Source of the DNA: Thinopyrum elongatum
Taxonomy: Eukaryota > Streptophyta > Magnoliopsida > Poales > Poaceae
DNA: 64,000 bases
Reading direction: 5' to 3'
Assembly (NCBI GenBank): GCA_011799875.1
Contig: CM022300.1
Span: 234,558,807 to 234,622,806 of the forward strand
Shown here: piece by piece, positions 24,644-36,978 of the stretch
How positions within the stretch are numbered: the first letter of the stretch is position 1
Layout: each line of letters begins with the position of its first letter
Translations under genes and position numbers: made by a program
The notes under the pieces: model-generated
Seen by the model: the letters and a program-made list of their open reading frames with translations, nothing else
Databases searched by the model: none
Told to the model about the DNA's origin: nothing

Positions 24644-25173
24644 GTATGTGCGGTAAGTAAAGAAAATCTGATGCCACCAGAGACTTGACATGATACCAAG
24701 GTATGAGGTTGAGCTTAGCAACCAGAAAACCAGCGCTTATTGGGAGGCAACCCATTAGTTTGTCAAAATTTTGTTTTTGTTGTTTTGGTCTAAAAAATAA
24801 TCTGATGAAAAACTCTCGAGAAGGTTGTTTTTGATTTTGTGTCATAGGAGAAACATTGAGAAAGAAGGTGGAATGAAGAGGAAGAGAGAAGAGCAAACGG
24901 GGAGAAAGACGGCGCATTAAATGGGCGCATACGCCCGTATGCGCAGGCACATAGAAAAACCAGAGAAAGGTCGGAAAGGGTTAGGGAGAACGATGGTGTA
25001 TCATACGACCGCTCGCGCTTGTTTGAGGGGTCATATGAGACCCTCGTCGAAAGTCACCAAAAGGTCCAGCACGGAAGACAGCATTTCAAAAGAGGGCAAG
25101 CACCCGCATGCGCTTTCGGCCCTCGAGCGAAATCGACTAGAAGAACAGGGCGAAAGACAGTCTATCATATGGG
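24644..25173 (+). other. E4 3' non-coding region
   Basis: Begins with an agcgcttattgggaggcaac motif (about 24732-24751) that also follows the protease of G. A 20-nt inverted repeat, gcgcatacg-cc-cgtatgcgc, stands at 24925-24944. No pol domain is present. Confidence 0.7.
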
Positions 25174-25421
25174 CTGATAAGTCTCCGTCGTATCTACTTT
25201 TCCTAACGCTTTTGCTCTTGTTTTGGGCTCTAATTTGCATGATTTGAATGAAACTAACCCGTACTTATGTTGTTTTCAGCAGAACTACCATGGTGTTGTT
25301 TTTGTGCTGTAATAAAAGTTCTCAGAATTGGACGAAACTTTTTGGAGATTTATTTTGGAATAAATAAAAAATACTGGAACCAAGACCCACTTGAGGGGGG
25401 GGCTAGCTACCCACTAGGCAC
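25174..25421 (+). repeat. E4 3' LTR, first 248 bp
   Basis: TGATAAGTCTCCGTCGTATC start typical of this LTR group. Cut by H. Its last 5 bp (ggcac) should be H's target-site copy; the partner and the rest of the LTR are right of the window. Confidence 0.75.
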
Positions 25422-26547
25422 TGTAATGCCCAGATAATTAAGCTATAGTAACCCTCTACTAATGATGCCACATCACCACGATTACTGTTGTTAATCTCGC
25501 GATGATTCAAATCCCGTTCGAATTCAAATTTAAAATGAAGTCAATCAATAAAAGATTTCAAATGTCAAATCTAAAATGTTCTCAATGTGAAAAATAAGCC
25601 ATACGAAATTATGGTGGTGAAACCACATTTTAATAAAATGTTTAAATGCACTAAAATAATTAAAACAGTGGCTTAAACAATTAATTAAATGCCTTTTATG
25701 AATTATAAAATACTAAACTATTTTATTTAGGTGCCAAAATTATTGTGGCAGTGCTATAATTAGTATTATTAATTTAGGTGTTAATTGTATATTTTACAAA
25801 GTTAAAACAAATTAAAAATTAAAAGAAAGCAGAAAAGTTTTAAAAAGAAAAACAAAAAAATAAAATGAATAGGAAAAGAAACCCCATCCCACTACCCCTA
25901 GGCCTTGGCGGCCCAGCCAGCCGGCCCAGCAGCACAACCTACACCCCTCCCTTTGTCATCTTCCTCCCCTCATCCCCTATTCGAGCGACCAAGCGCCCGC
26001 GCGCCCGCCGTCTCTGCCTGACCGCCTCGTCGCCCACCCGCCGGAGGAGATAAGGGCACCAAGCCCCGGCCCCTCGGGCTCCTCCCCCCACCTACCGCCA
26101 CTACCCCACTCCCCTCTCCGCCCTCTCCCTCACTCCCCCTCTCTTCCCCACCTTCCCGAGCGCCTCATCGCTGTTAGTCGCTCGCCGCCGCGGCGACCGG
26201 TAACCCCTGCGCCGGCATTGCTGTCCAGAAGAGCCGCCGTCGTCGTCTACGTCGCCTGCACCGTCGAGATCGAGCTGGAGAGCCCTGCATCGCTGCCATC
26301 GACCATCTTCTTCAACCGCGGCCGCCGCGCCTCCTCGCCGATTCCAGTCGCTCCGGTCCAACTACGCCTCCACGAGCTCGCCCACACTATCTGTGAGCCA
26401 CTGCACGACCCCCCGCCTTCGTTTCATGCTTGATTTCGAGCTCTAGAAAGTTTTGCCGTTGCCTAGCTTCGTTCACTGTCGTCACCATCGTTTCCGGTCG
26501 CGTGAGCTCGAGCCCATGATGAAGATGGATGCGGTGTACTGCGCTCG
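25422..26547 (+). repeat. H 5' LTR, first part
   Basis: Collinear with 51732-52856. A GC-rich CCGCC-type stretch (25890-26400) makes ORFs on both strands that I reject as genes. Ends in the gctcg target copy of L2. Confidence 0.9.
26543..26547. repeat. Target-site duplication of L2, left copy
   Basis: gctcg, repeated at 38664-38668; the uninterrupted site reads tgcgctcgttcatt in H's other LTR (52847-52860). Confidence 0.9.
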
Positions 26548-27213
26548 TGTGGCACCCTAGCTCAGCGAGACCGGAACACCCCATATTCCAGCCCAGAGAT
26601 CAAGTCTTCTGGAATACGGCACTGCTTGGCATAGAACAAATCAACTCTTTATTACAAAATACTCGGGGATACAAGGGTTCCGATATAACCAGGAATTACA
26701 TCGGCATGGCGACACTACGCCTGCCAAGGTTGCTCTATGCTAGCAGCAGAACAACTCATAGCAGTGGAATAACTTCTAGCAGCGGAATAACGATGATAGT
26801 GAAGGACTCCACTCCGCAGGGTCTCTGGCTGGAACGCTTATCCTAGCTCGCCAACAAGGGATCCACGGAAAACAAGTAAGCAGACAAAGCATGACCTGCA
26901 AACTGGCATGACACGCTAGGTCAGTACATTGAATATACTTGCAAGCTCACAACAACCAAAGCAATCATGACAAGCAATAACACGGCGTGTATAGGTTAAA
27001 CAAGCATGAGCATGATACAACTAGAACAACATGGCATGTACAAGGTGAACATGATACAGCTAGAACATTATCAGCATGGCATGAACATATTACTCGAGAC
27101 ACGAACAATGATGATACTAGCATGCAACATGCTACAAATATCACTTACTTTGTTCGGGGTTACCGCGTAACCACCAAATATATGCCACTCTTACTTACCA
27201 TCGTGGTTACGGG

Positions 27214-27343
27214 ATCACTTCAATCATTATCAAGAATACCATCGGGATCTTCACAAGATCACCTCATCATTATCAAGCATACCATTGGGATCCTCACAGG
27301 ATCACCTCATCATTATCAAGAATACCATCGTGATCCTCTCGTG
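27214..27343. repeat. 43-44-bp tandem repeat, three units, in L2 3' LTR
   Basis: Units start at 27214, 27258 and 27301 (atcac(c/t)tca..tcattatcaag, then ataccat(c/t)gggatc). The same three units occur at 34896-35025. Confidence 0.88.
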
Positions 27344-27449
27344 ACGACATAAAGATCAACCAACTTCTTTCCTCATCAAACCGGGGTTGTTTATTAGTCA
27401 GGTTATTATTACTGTTGAGTCATAGTGTGACCTACTATGAACTGGGTCC

Positions 27450-27515
27450 ATATCCATAGGCACGGCTATCGATAGATTATACACTCTGCAGAGGTTAGTA
27501 CACTGTACCCACACC
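27450..27515 (-). promoter_or_regulatory. Palindrome island, L2 3' LTR
   Basis: Shorter palindrome CTATCGATAG at 27466-27475, then cactctgcagaggtt and gtacccac, the L1/S/H layout. Confidence 0.5.
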
Positions 27516-29299
27516 ACGAAACCCAAGGCCTCGTACTCCCATTCGGGTGGACCAACGACGTTCTGACAAAACCGATCTATTGCCATGACACTCTCCCGGC
27601 CACTCCGACAAACTCCCCTTTGGGCTAAGTCATGGGTGGCCCCGATGTCACCTCGTGACATCCAACGGCCACCATCGTGGCAAAACAAAAATGGTCCCAA
27701 ACGGGGACAACCCGGGTACAATAATGACGAGCACACAAGGCTTATGTCCGCCTACCTGATCATGGTAGCGCGCACCCATAACCTTCCCTAGTTGGAGGCA
27801 CCGGCAAGAGGCATGACAATAGACCCAGTTAGGACCCCCCATAAGGCAAGTGTGGCTGCACTGGTCAGCTCAATTCAAACGGCACTATGACTCAGCCAAC
27901 AAGTGTTCAAGTTGAATTAATATCCGGTTAACCTTGAATGCAAATGATGCTGAGTCATCAACATGATGAAATAACAATGTATAAGAGCATGATATCAAAA
28001 TGAGCATGGATGTGAAGCATAGACATTAACCATATCAACAACAATAAACCATTCTTCGTACTACATGCAAGAGAGTATGACATAGCAATGATCATGAATA
28101 ACACCATTATAATGACAACACTACATATGAACATAGCATGACCACTAGCATCAGGAAATAATAGCATAATAAAACATGATAATAACATCAGCGGGTAATC
28201 ATTTAACTAACAGATGCAAAGAGCATAAAGATAAGCATGGATTCACAAGCATATATAAAGCATTCACAAAATATTAACCGGCACACAATATTTAAATATT
28301 CAAGTTGGAAACCATGGCTACTTCATGGCCATCATGCAAGTGGCTGTCATGGCTTTCCTGAAAATGAAGAGGTCACCGGGAAGAAGTGGGGAAGGATCGC
28401 GGAAAGATTCGTCGGAAACAGTTCTCTCCCAGAGGGGGCTGTTTATGGGCAAGGGCAAAGTGGTCATTTTCACTATGTGAAAACATAATGAAAATGGTAC
28501 CAACATGACGGGCTTGATGAGACAAAGAAGTGGGCTTTGGAATCACCACATTCGGAGTTAGGGTTGAAGAGATATAGCCAGACGAAGTTCAGGGACCAAT
28601 CTATAAAAATAAACTCTACAAACAAGCCCCTGGCTAGAAAGATAGAAAACGCATTCAGAGAAATACGTCTTTGGAGTAGAGGAAATGTAAAGTGGACTGA
28701 AGAAGCAGAAGAATACGCTTACATAATCGGAAAGCGTATTTTCGGAAATACGCCTCCACTTGCCACATTAGCTGACCAGGGTCAACTCGTAGCGGCTGCA
28801 AGGTGGGGTCGTGCGGGCGGTGGGGCCCACCTAGCCGAGTCGACGTCTTCTTCTTCCCGCACACGCGTGAGGCCGAGCCAGGGCGGCACTCAGCCGGCGA
28901 TAGCCGGAGCTACCGGCCGTATCGGGCGGCGCCTGGCCTACCGAACTGCTCAGGGCGATGCCGCGCTTCACGTGGGATACCGCAGCTTCCCCAGGGACCA
29001 CCGGGTCAAGGAGGGCACCAACTGCGGTGGACGAAGGCGGTGGCCGAAGATGCAAACGGGGCTCAGGTGCTCCGGCGGTCGAGGCGAGAAGCTGGGAGGG
29101 TCCGCCGGAGTATGGTGGAGCTCATGGAAGTGGATGGAAGGAGAGGGGAGCGCTGGCTCGCCAGAATTTGAGCGAGGCTCACTGACGACCGTGGTGGCAG
29201 AGGGAGGCGAGGAGTGGCTCTCAGGCTCTGGGAAGAGGCTCAGGAGGACCAAAGGAGGTGGTTATGCCACTGGTGAGGAGAGGAGAGTCCGGGGTGGCC

Positions 29300-29308
29300 T
29301 GTATATAG
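29300..29308 (-). promoter_or_regulatory. TATA-like box, L2 3' LTR
   Basis: tgtatatag on plus; minus reads ctatataca. The partner in the 5' LTR is the better ctatatatag. Confidence 0.3.
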
Positions 29309-30993
29309 CCGTGGTCGAGGGGCCGTGGCCGAGTGCCGCCGCTTGGGTCCTGCCGAGGCTCTGGCGAGAAGCAGCGCGCCCGTGAGCCATGGAGGGCGAC
29401 GGGAGAGAGCAGAGGAGGTCAGGGAGCAGAGCAAGGAGCCAAGGTCACGGGGAGGAAGAGGTTGATGCGGGAACAGAGCCGAACGGCCACTGTTCCCCCG
29501 TGGGGGCACGGCGATGAGATCCCATGAGCGAGCTACAGGAGGGGAGAAGGGGCTGGAGAGCGACAGGAGAGAAGGGGGAGTCAGGTCGGCACTCGGGGAC
29601 CGCGGACATCGCCGGAAATAGAGAGGCCGACGAGTTCAATCACCCAGAGCACGGCCACTTCATGCCAGGGCGATGGTCACCACGGGAACTTGTGCACACA
29701 GTGCACTCTGGCATGCAACGGGTTGTCTCCCGAGTAGTCCGTCCAAGATGGGTTACGTCTGAGGTGAAGGTTCAGCAAAATAAGCCAAGGGTTGATAGGA
29801 GGGATCATCTGAAGTTTGCTATTGCAAACTGTTGCATGAGACTGTGGTGAACAGAGAAGGAGAAGTGATAGAACAAGATGTCTCAGATGCTTAGGGTAGG
29901 AAGGACAACAATCCTTTGAAGTTTGGAGGGATTTGGACCAAGATTTAATATAGTTGCTCTGCAACTGCCAAATCTGGTCCAGAAACTAAATCATGAAGTA
30001 GCACTCACTAGGAGTGTTGGATTGGTATGGAACTTGGCAAAGTATGATCATTTGGGCATATAAGGATGCTGTAGAAATTTCATACCATTTGGTTTTGCCG
30101 AAATAGTACTTGCTTCACAAAGGATCCTTCTAGACAGAATCTTAGGAAAATTCCTGAGGGAAAATGGCTAAAGCAAATGTGCCCAAATTTGGTAGAGATG
30201 AGTTATATGGATAGGAGAAGGTCCTGGTAAATTTTCAGCAATAATGAAGCAATAGAAAATATACTTGCTTCACTAACTAAAAATTTGACCAGAAGCAAAG
30301 ATTTGATAGTGTGCTCACATAGATAATTAGATAGAGTTGAAAATTTGTGGAGAGTCATGATATGAGCACATTAAGAAGCTTGCAAAATTTCAGCTCATTT
30401 GGGTACTCCTAGCTGGTACTTCCTTTAACAAGGCTTCCATCTGACAGAAATTTGGAAAATTGCTGAGGAAGGTTGACTAGGCAAATTAAGTTGAATTTTG
30501 GCATGGGGCAATGATATGGACAGGAAAAGATGTCCAAAAAGTTTGGGGTCAATCAAGCAAAGATAAATGACACTTCCTTCTCAAAAAGCCACTTAAGGCA
30601 GAATGAGAAAAGGGAATATTTGTGAATTATCTTTGATGATGCCAAGGAAGGGTTTTGACATATCTGTGGAAGATATGACCCAAACAATTTTTGAGAATTA
30701 TTTGGGAATTTTGGGAGTGACAGAAATATAGGTTGTTTCAGAACCTAGGGCAAAAAGGATTATTCCTTTAATAGAAAAAGGAATATTCCCAAGAAAAAGA
30801 ATATTAGGATTTGGGCTAGGATGAAAATGTCATGATCTAGGGATGGTTTTGAGGATGGCAAGGCACTTTGGAGACTAGGAAGAGATGATCTTCCCAAGTT
30901 TCCAGACTACAGTGCCACAGAAAAGCCATTTCAAATAAAATCTCAAAGAAATTCAAATGAAAAAGAAAGGGCCAAAAATCAGGTTGTGACAAA

Positions 30994-31007
30994 CCTTCCC
31001 CCCTTAA
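30994..31007 (-). other. L2 polypurine tract
   Basis: Minus strand ttaaggggggaagg, 2 bp from the 3' LTR start. The sequence just before it (tctgggacgagatttc) resembles the end of H's pol region before its tract (cttgggacgagatttc), a shared ancestry mark. Confidence 0.8.
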
Positions 31008-34000
31008 AGAAATCTCGTCCCAGAGATTTGGTTGCTCAGGGAACAAGTATGAATATCCTGACTTAAGGAAACCGTTTCCAACTCGGGTATCCTTTTTCCT
31101 TTATATGATGTTCCCACTAAATTTCATATGACTGGCTGCCTAGCTCTGGGTGGTTTGTTGTACTGTATCCTCATTCTGACAGGTCTTATCCGATATGTTA
31201 CTCTGACTCCAAGTCGTTTATATCTGTCGGCTTAACGGGGTGTGGTAGATTATCCTGACTGCAATACATACCCTTCTCACAGGTCCGAGAGTTGTTTCCG
31301 ATGGCGGTGTCGTCCTTATATCCAGTACTGACAACATCCCATGGAGTTGTGACCCAATTTTTTCAATGGACACCAAATATTTTGCTCCTTGCATTGGGTT
31401 GCTCAAATAGATGCATGTCTTCCGAGTTCAAAACAGGGTTGTGAATTATAACCGTTCTCCTGGCAGAATCTGATTTCTTGCAAGTATTCCTAAATCATCT
31501 TGGTTGGCTCCACTATCATGAGTATCAAATCCGTACCAAAGATTTGACTATCGCTTGTCGTCACCAGCATAAGGGGTACGTCCTTATGATGATATTATCC
31601 ACACCCTTGACTGACGGTGGTTTTGGCAAAAAATCTTGTTCACGGCAGGCTATGCTTTAACTGATTCCCATAGGTGAGGGCACATGCTTCGAGATTCTTG
31701 TTCAATATGCTGATTACTCATTCTGTCGGTATATCCATGTGGATAGTGGGTCGTGTGATGCCATAACATGGTCGCTGGAATCAAACTGCTGAGCTGGCCT
31801 TTGGTCTGACATGACAGGGTTGGATATTTACTACTGACAATTCTGATCATATACTATTGGTTGAGCGGGTTGCCTTGATATGAGGTCCTTACTACAACAG
31901 AATAGACCCCTTAGGTGTATCTTCATGGTGGTCGATACTGACTCAGACTGTCCGGGGTATCTGTACCCTGTTGTTCATGCAACAATTATCATACCTATCT
32001 TGTCGGCCTTGCATCTTCATTGTCGCTCTCTTCGTTTGGATCATTTGCTGAAAGAACTTGGCCACACATATATATTCTTTGGGTGACCATAGGTACTGCC
32101 AGGTGCAATATTCTGGCATTCGTGTTGTATCCTTGTTCAAGTCCCGTGCCATAGGATATATGCCAGGTCCGCTTGTGCTTGTACGGAGCTCATTGTTATC
32201 GTAACTCATACAAGATAGTGACAAAGGTTAATGATATCACCTTGTCGAGTGTGGGGAAGCTGGACTTGATAAGCACTATCAAAATTGTTGTCCCATATTG
32301 TCTTTCTTCAAAACTTGTTGGTCCAAGCATCACTCACTGAGGTGTATAACTGGCTTTCTTCTTCTTGCATAACTGCTGAGGTTGTCGGATTCTTACCTCG
32401 ACTTCATCATCATACCAGTGACTTGCAAGCACTTGGCAGCATGCTCACAGTATAAGTATCTGATTCCTAAGGCAGACTTGTGTTCTGACTGATCGTTGCT
32501 TCTGACAAAATTGTTGTGGATCTGACCCTTGGGATGCACCGCAATGTGCTGTCAGCTGACTGTATAATATCTTGCACCAGTGCCGTACTGAGGAAGATTG
32601 GATAGCTTGTGTTGGAAGCCATTGAGAGTATCCTGCTGAATAGCTGGTGCTTGAAGCTTTTGTCATGCAGCTTGCTGAAGAAGATTGGGTACCGTACTTC
32701 AGAAGCTTCCCCCCTTAAAGACTTGCTGGGGAAGATTCGGTTCCTTATGCTGAAAGCTGTTGCGGTGGCTTACTGAAGAAGACATAGTAGCTTACCCAGG
32801 AAGTCATCCACATGTCTTGCTCGAGAAGATTGAGGAGTCTTGCAGCATAAGCTTCTCTGGTAGCTTGCGATGGAAAACTGGGTTGCTTACATCAGAAGCT
32901 TCTGTCTGGGATATGTTGACCCAATGCCATATATATACCCTTTAATATTTTTGCTACCGGTTAGCGGTATGAAAAGGTTGTTCGACTATCCTCCTTTCTG
33001 AGTTTTGAATACATGGCATTTTCTAGCTTGCTTCCGGGGTAGTATGCTTCAAATGTCACGCATAACAGAACCAAAACTTGTGTATGAACCATACCTTTTG
33101 ACTCGAGATGTACGGTTGTTCATGCACCCAATTTGTTTTTCGGTTGATTTCATCACTATTGTTGTGAAGGGTGCACACTGATGTATACTTGATGCGGATA
33201 ATCAAGTCAGAATATCATTTGTAATCAGACAAGACATTCACACTACAGTGCAGTCGGTTGATAATTCCATAACGTTTAGCTGAGCTTCCAAATATTTGAA
33301 CTCCTTTCTGATTCTTCAGGTCCGGTGTCGGTTGATGAGCAACTTTAATGAGGGGAAAATAAGGTAACACCGAGGGCCCAAAGAAAGAAGCAAAAGAAAT
33401 GACTAAAACAAAAGCACACAAAGCATACAAATAATAGTATATTCAAGCAACATCACATATTACTGCTACGCACAACAATAATATGCATGCATACTTAAGC
33501 ACACAAATCTCGCGGGAACTCTGGTATTACGGTCTATCATGTTGTGGTAGTGTGCACGAAAGTGAATCCATGTGTGGAAAGAGTTGGTGTAAACAAAGCT
33601 ACACCAAGCGCTGGCTGAACACCGGTTACATCTAGACGGGTTTATGGGCGAGGATGAACTTGGTGATCATGTAGCGAGACACGGATGTCACGACCACATC
33701 ATCATCAAGTGGATGGACGGCAACCGTACACGTCCAAAGAATGAGTGACAGGGATAGGATAGCGGTGGGAAAGCAGGGCTTGCTGGCATTGCCCTTTTCT
33801 GATAACAAAGATCAGTAAGGGTTGCCAAGGAGGCGATTCGGAAGGCACGATTCGGGATAGAAGCATATCTATCACCAAAATGAAGGGGTGGCTGACGAAA
33901 AGATATCGACACGATACCTGGGCACAAATCCTGCAGATGGTGTCTGGCACTCTTGGTACCTCAGCATCACTCCGCTGGGACAGAGAAGACACCGAACACC

Positions 34001-34212
34001 GAAAAGCAGGTATGCAAAGAATAAGGGTGAAAGTAGTGGATCGAAACTGATACCACCTACACTCACAGAAACAATCGTTAGCAATAAGATAATAAGTCTA
34101 TATGCATGCGATGCAACAAACAAATGCAACAAGCGAGTGCAGCCAACCGACTAGACTCTATACTACCGTATTCTAATGTTCGCGCGAGCTAGGGCGTCCT
34201 ACAGCCAGACCT
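31008..34212 (-). other. L2 internal domain, non-coding
   Basis: About 3.2 kb with no gag, protease, RT or integrase motif on either strand. Short ORFs of 60-95 codons (for example 33705-33992 minus) show no known domain. Contains the degenerate repeat region at 32590-32925. Confidence 0.75.
32590..32925. repeat. Degenerate ~50-bp tandem repeats in L2 internal domain
   Basis: gaagattgg/gaagattcgg cores followed by a gcttac/gcttcc and cagaagctt-like block recur at about 32594, 32678, 32730, 32774, 32825 and 32872. Units are diverged. Confidence 0.5.
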
Positions 34213-34224
34213 GCTCTGATACCA
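34213..34224 (-). other. L2 primer-binding site (tRNA-iMet)
   Basis: gctctgatacca on plus; minus TGGTATCAGAGC is a perfect 12-nt match to the initiator tRNA complement, 5 bp inside the LTR. Confidence 0.88.
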
Positions 34225-34895
34225 ACGCTTTTGGCACCCCGGCTCAGAGAGACCGGAACACCCCGTATTCCAGCCCAGAGATCAAGTCTTCTGGAATACA
34301 ACACTGCTTGGCATAGAACAAATCAGCTCTTTATTACAAAATACTAGGGGATACAAGGGTTCTGATATAACCAGGAATTACATCGGCACGACGACACTAC
34401 GCCTATCAAGGTTGCTCTATGCTAGCAGCAGAACAATTCATAGCAGCGGAATATCTTCTAGCAGCGGAATAACGACGATAGTGAAGGACTCCACTCCGTA
34501 GGGACTCTGGCTAGAACGCTTATCCTAGCTTGCCAACAAGGGATCCACGGCAAACAAGTAAGCAGACAAAGCATGACCTGCAAACTGGCATGACACGCTA
34601 GGTCAGTACATTGAATGTACTTGCAAGCTCACAACAACCAAAGAAATCAAGACAAGTAATAACACGTCGTGTGCAGGTTAAACAAGCATGAGCATGATAC
34701 AACTAGAACAACATGGCATGTACAAGGTGAACATGACACAGCTAGAACATTATCAGCATGGCATGAACATATTACTCGGGACATAAACAATGATGATACT
34801 AGCATGCAACATGCTACAAATATCACTTACTCTGTTCGGGGTTACCGCGTAACCACCACATATATGCCACTCTTACTTACCATCATGGTCACGGG

Positions 34896-35025
34896 ATCAC
34901 TTCAATCATTATCAAGAATACCATCGGGATCTTCACAAGATCACCTCATCATTATCAAGCATACCATTGGGATCCTCACAGGATCACCTCATCATTATCA
35001 AGAATACCATCGTGATCCTCCCGTG
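34896..35025. repeat. 43-44-bp tandem repeat, three units, in L2 5' LTR
   Basis: Same array and unit count as 27214-27343, so it was present before the element inserted. Confidence 0.88.
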
Positions 35026-35131
35026 ACGACATAAAGATCAACGAACTTCTTTCCTCATCAAACCGGGGTTGTTTATTAGTCAGGTTATTATTACTGTTGA
35101 CTCATAGTGTGACCTACTATGAACAGGGCCC

Positions 35132-35197
35132 ATATCAACGGGCACAGCTATCGATAGATTATACACTCTGCAGAGGTTAGTACACTGTACCCACACC
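35132..35197 (-). promoter_or_regulatory. Palindrome island, L2 5' LTR
   Basis: CTATCGATAG at 35148-35157 with the downstream ctgcagaggtt...gtacccac block. Confidence 0.5.
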
Positions 35198-36968
35198 ATG
35201 GAACCCAAGGCCTCGTACTCCCATTCGGGTGGACCAACAGTGTTCCGACAAAACCGATCTATTGCCATGACACTCTCCCGGCCACTCCGACAAACTCCCC
35301 TTTGGGCTAAGTCATGGGTGGCCCCGATGTCACCTCGTGACATCCAACGGCCACCGTCGTGGCAAAACAAAAAGGTCCCAAACGGGGACAACCCGGGTAC
35401 AACAACGGGAACACAAGGCTTATGTCCGCCTACCTAATCAGGGTAGCGCGTGCCCATAACCTTCCCTAGTTGGAGGCACCGGCAAGAGGCATGGCAATAG
35501 ACCCAATTAGGACCCCCCCGTAAGGCAAGTGTGGCTGCACTGGTCAGCTCGATTCGAATGGCACTATGACTCAGCCAACAGGTGTTCAAGTTCAATTAAT
35601 ATCCGGTTAAACTTGAATGGAAATGATGCTGAGTCATAATAACATGATGAAATAACAATGTATTAGAGCTTGATATCAACATGAGCATGGATGTGAAGCA
35701 TAGACATTAACCATATCAACAACAATAAACCATTCTTCGTACTACATGCAAGAGAGTCTGACATAGCGATGATCATGAATAACACCATTATAATGACAAC
35801 ACTACATATGAACATAGCATGACCACTAGCACCAGGAAATAATAGCATAATAAAACATGATAATAACATCAGTAGGTAATCATTTAACTAACAGATGCAA
35901 AGAGCATAAAGATAAGCATGGATTCACAAGCATATATAAAACATTCACAAAATATTAACGGGCACACAATATTTAAATATTCAAGTTGAAAACCATGGCT
36001 ACTGCATGGCCATCATGCAAGTGGCTGTCGTGGCTTGCCTGGAAATGAAGAGGTCACCGGGAAGAAGTGCGAAAAGATTCGCCGGAAACAGTTCTCTCCC
36101 AGATGGGGCTGTTTACGGGCAAGGGAAAATTGGTCATTTTCATTGTGTGAAAACATAATGAAAATGGAACCAACATGACGGGCTTGACGAGACGAAGAAG
36201 TGGGCTTTGGAATCACCTCATTCGGAGTTAGGGTTGAAGAGATATAGCCAGACGAAGTTCAGGGACCAATCTATAGAAATAAACTCTTCAAACAGGCCCC
36301 TGGCTGGAAAGATAGAAAACACATTCAGAGAAATACGTCTTTGGAGTAGAGAAAACGTAAAGTGGATTGAAGAAGCAGAAGAATATGGTTACAGAACCGG
36401 AAAGCGTATTCTCAGAACTACGCCTCCACTTGCCACGTCAGCTGAATGGGGTTAACTTGCTGCGGCTGCCAGGTGGGGTTGCGCGGGCGGTGGGGCCCAC
36501 CTGGCCGAGTCGTCGTCTTCTTCTTCCTGCGCCCGCGTGAGGCCGAGGCAGGGTAGCGCTCGGCTAGCGATAGCCGGAGCTACCGGCCGTCTCCGGTGGC
36601 GCTCGGCCTACCGAACTGCTCAGGGCGGTGCCGCGCTTCACGTGGGATACCACAGCTTCCCCGGGGAGCGCCGGGTCAAGGAGGGCACCAACCACGACGG
36701 ATGGAGGCGGCGGCCAAAGATGGAAATGGGGCTCAGGTGCTCCGGCGGTCGAGGCGAGAAGCTGGGAGGGTCCGTCGGAGTATGGTGGAGCTCATGGAGG
36801 TGGAGGGAAGGAGAGGGGAGCGCTGGCTCGCCGGAATTTGAGCGAGGCTCACCAGTGGCCGTGGTGGCAGAGAGAGGTGAGGAGTGGCTCTCGGGCTCCG
36901 GGAAGAGCCTCGAGAGGACCAGAGGAGGTGGTTAAGCCACTCGTGAAGAGAGAAGAGTCCGGCCTTGC

Positions 36969-36978
36969 CTATATATAG
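36969..36978 (-). promoter_or_regulatory. Candidate TATA box of L2
   Basis: ctatatatag, self-complementary so usable on the minus strand; lies about 1.7 kb inside the 5' LTR in a GC-rich setting. Transcription toward lower coordinates would run through the element. Confidence 0.35.

Larger units (their letters stand above)
24117..25421 (+). mobile_element. E4: outermost host gypsy element, visible fragment
   Basis: Resumes right after the end of E3 inside a gag/protease reading frame, continues through a non-coding stretch and reaches an LTR start TGATAAGTCTCC at 25174, which H interrupts at 25422. The protease is followed directly by 3' sequence, with no RT, RNase H or integrase. E3, with its nested elements, and H both lie inside E4. 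Confidence 0.8.
26548..30991 (-). repeat. L2 3' LTR
   Basis: On the minus strand it starts TGTCACAACCTG at 30991 and ends GGGGTGCCACA (actual base order tagggtgccaca) at 26548. Collinear with 34230-38663. A 282-codon plus-strand ORF at 28537-29385 is broken in the other LTR and is not a gene. Confidence 0.92.

Noticed and set aside
27214..27343. CRISPR-like regular repeats
   Set aside because: Units are directly adjacent with no unique spacers, and the same array is in the partner LTR; plant LTR minisatellite.
28537..29385. 282-codon ORF, one of the longest open stretches
   Set aside because: It lies in the L2 LTR, antisense to the element; the other LTR has a stop after 82 codons and frame changes. 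Low-complexity Gly/Arg/Ser product from GC-rich DNA.
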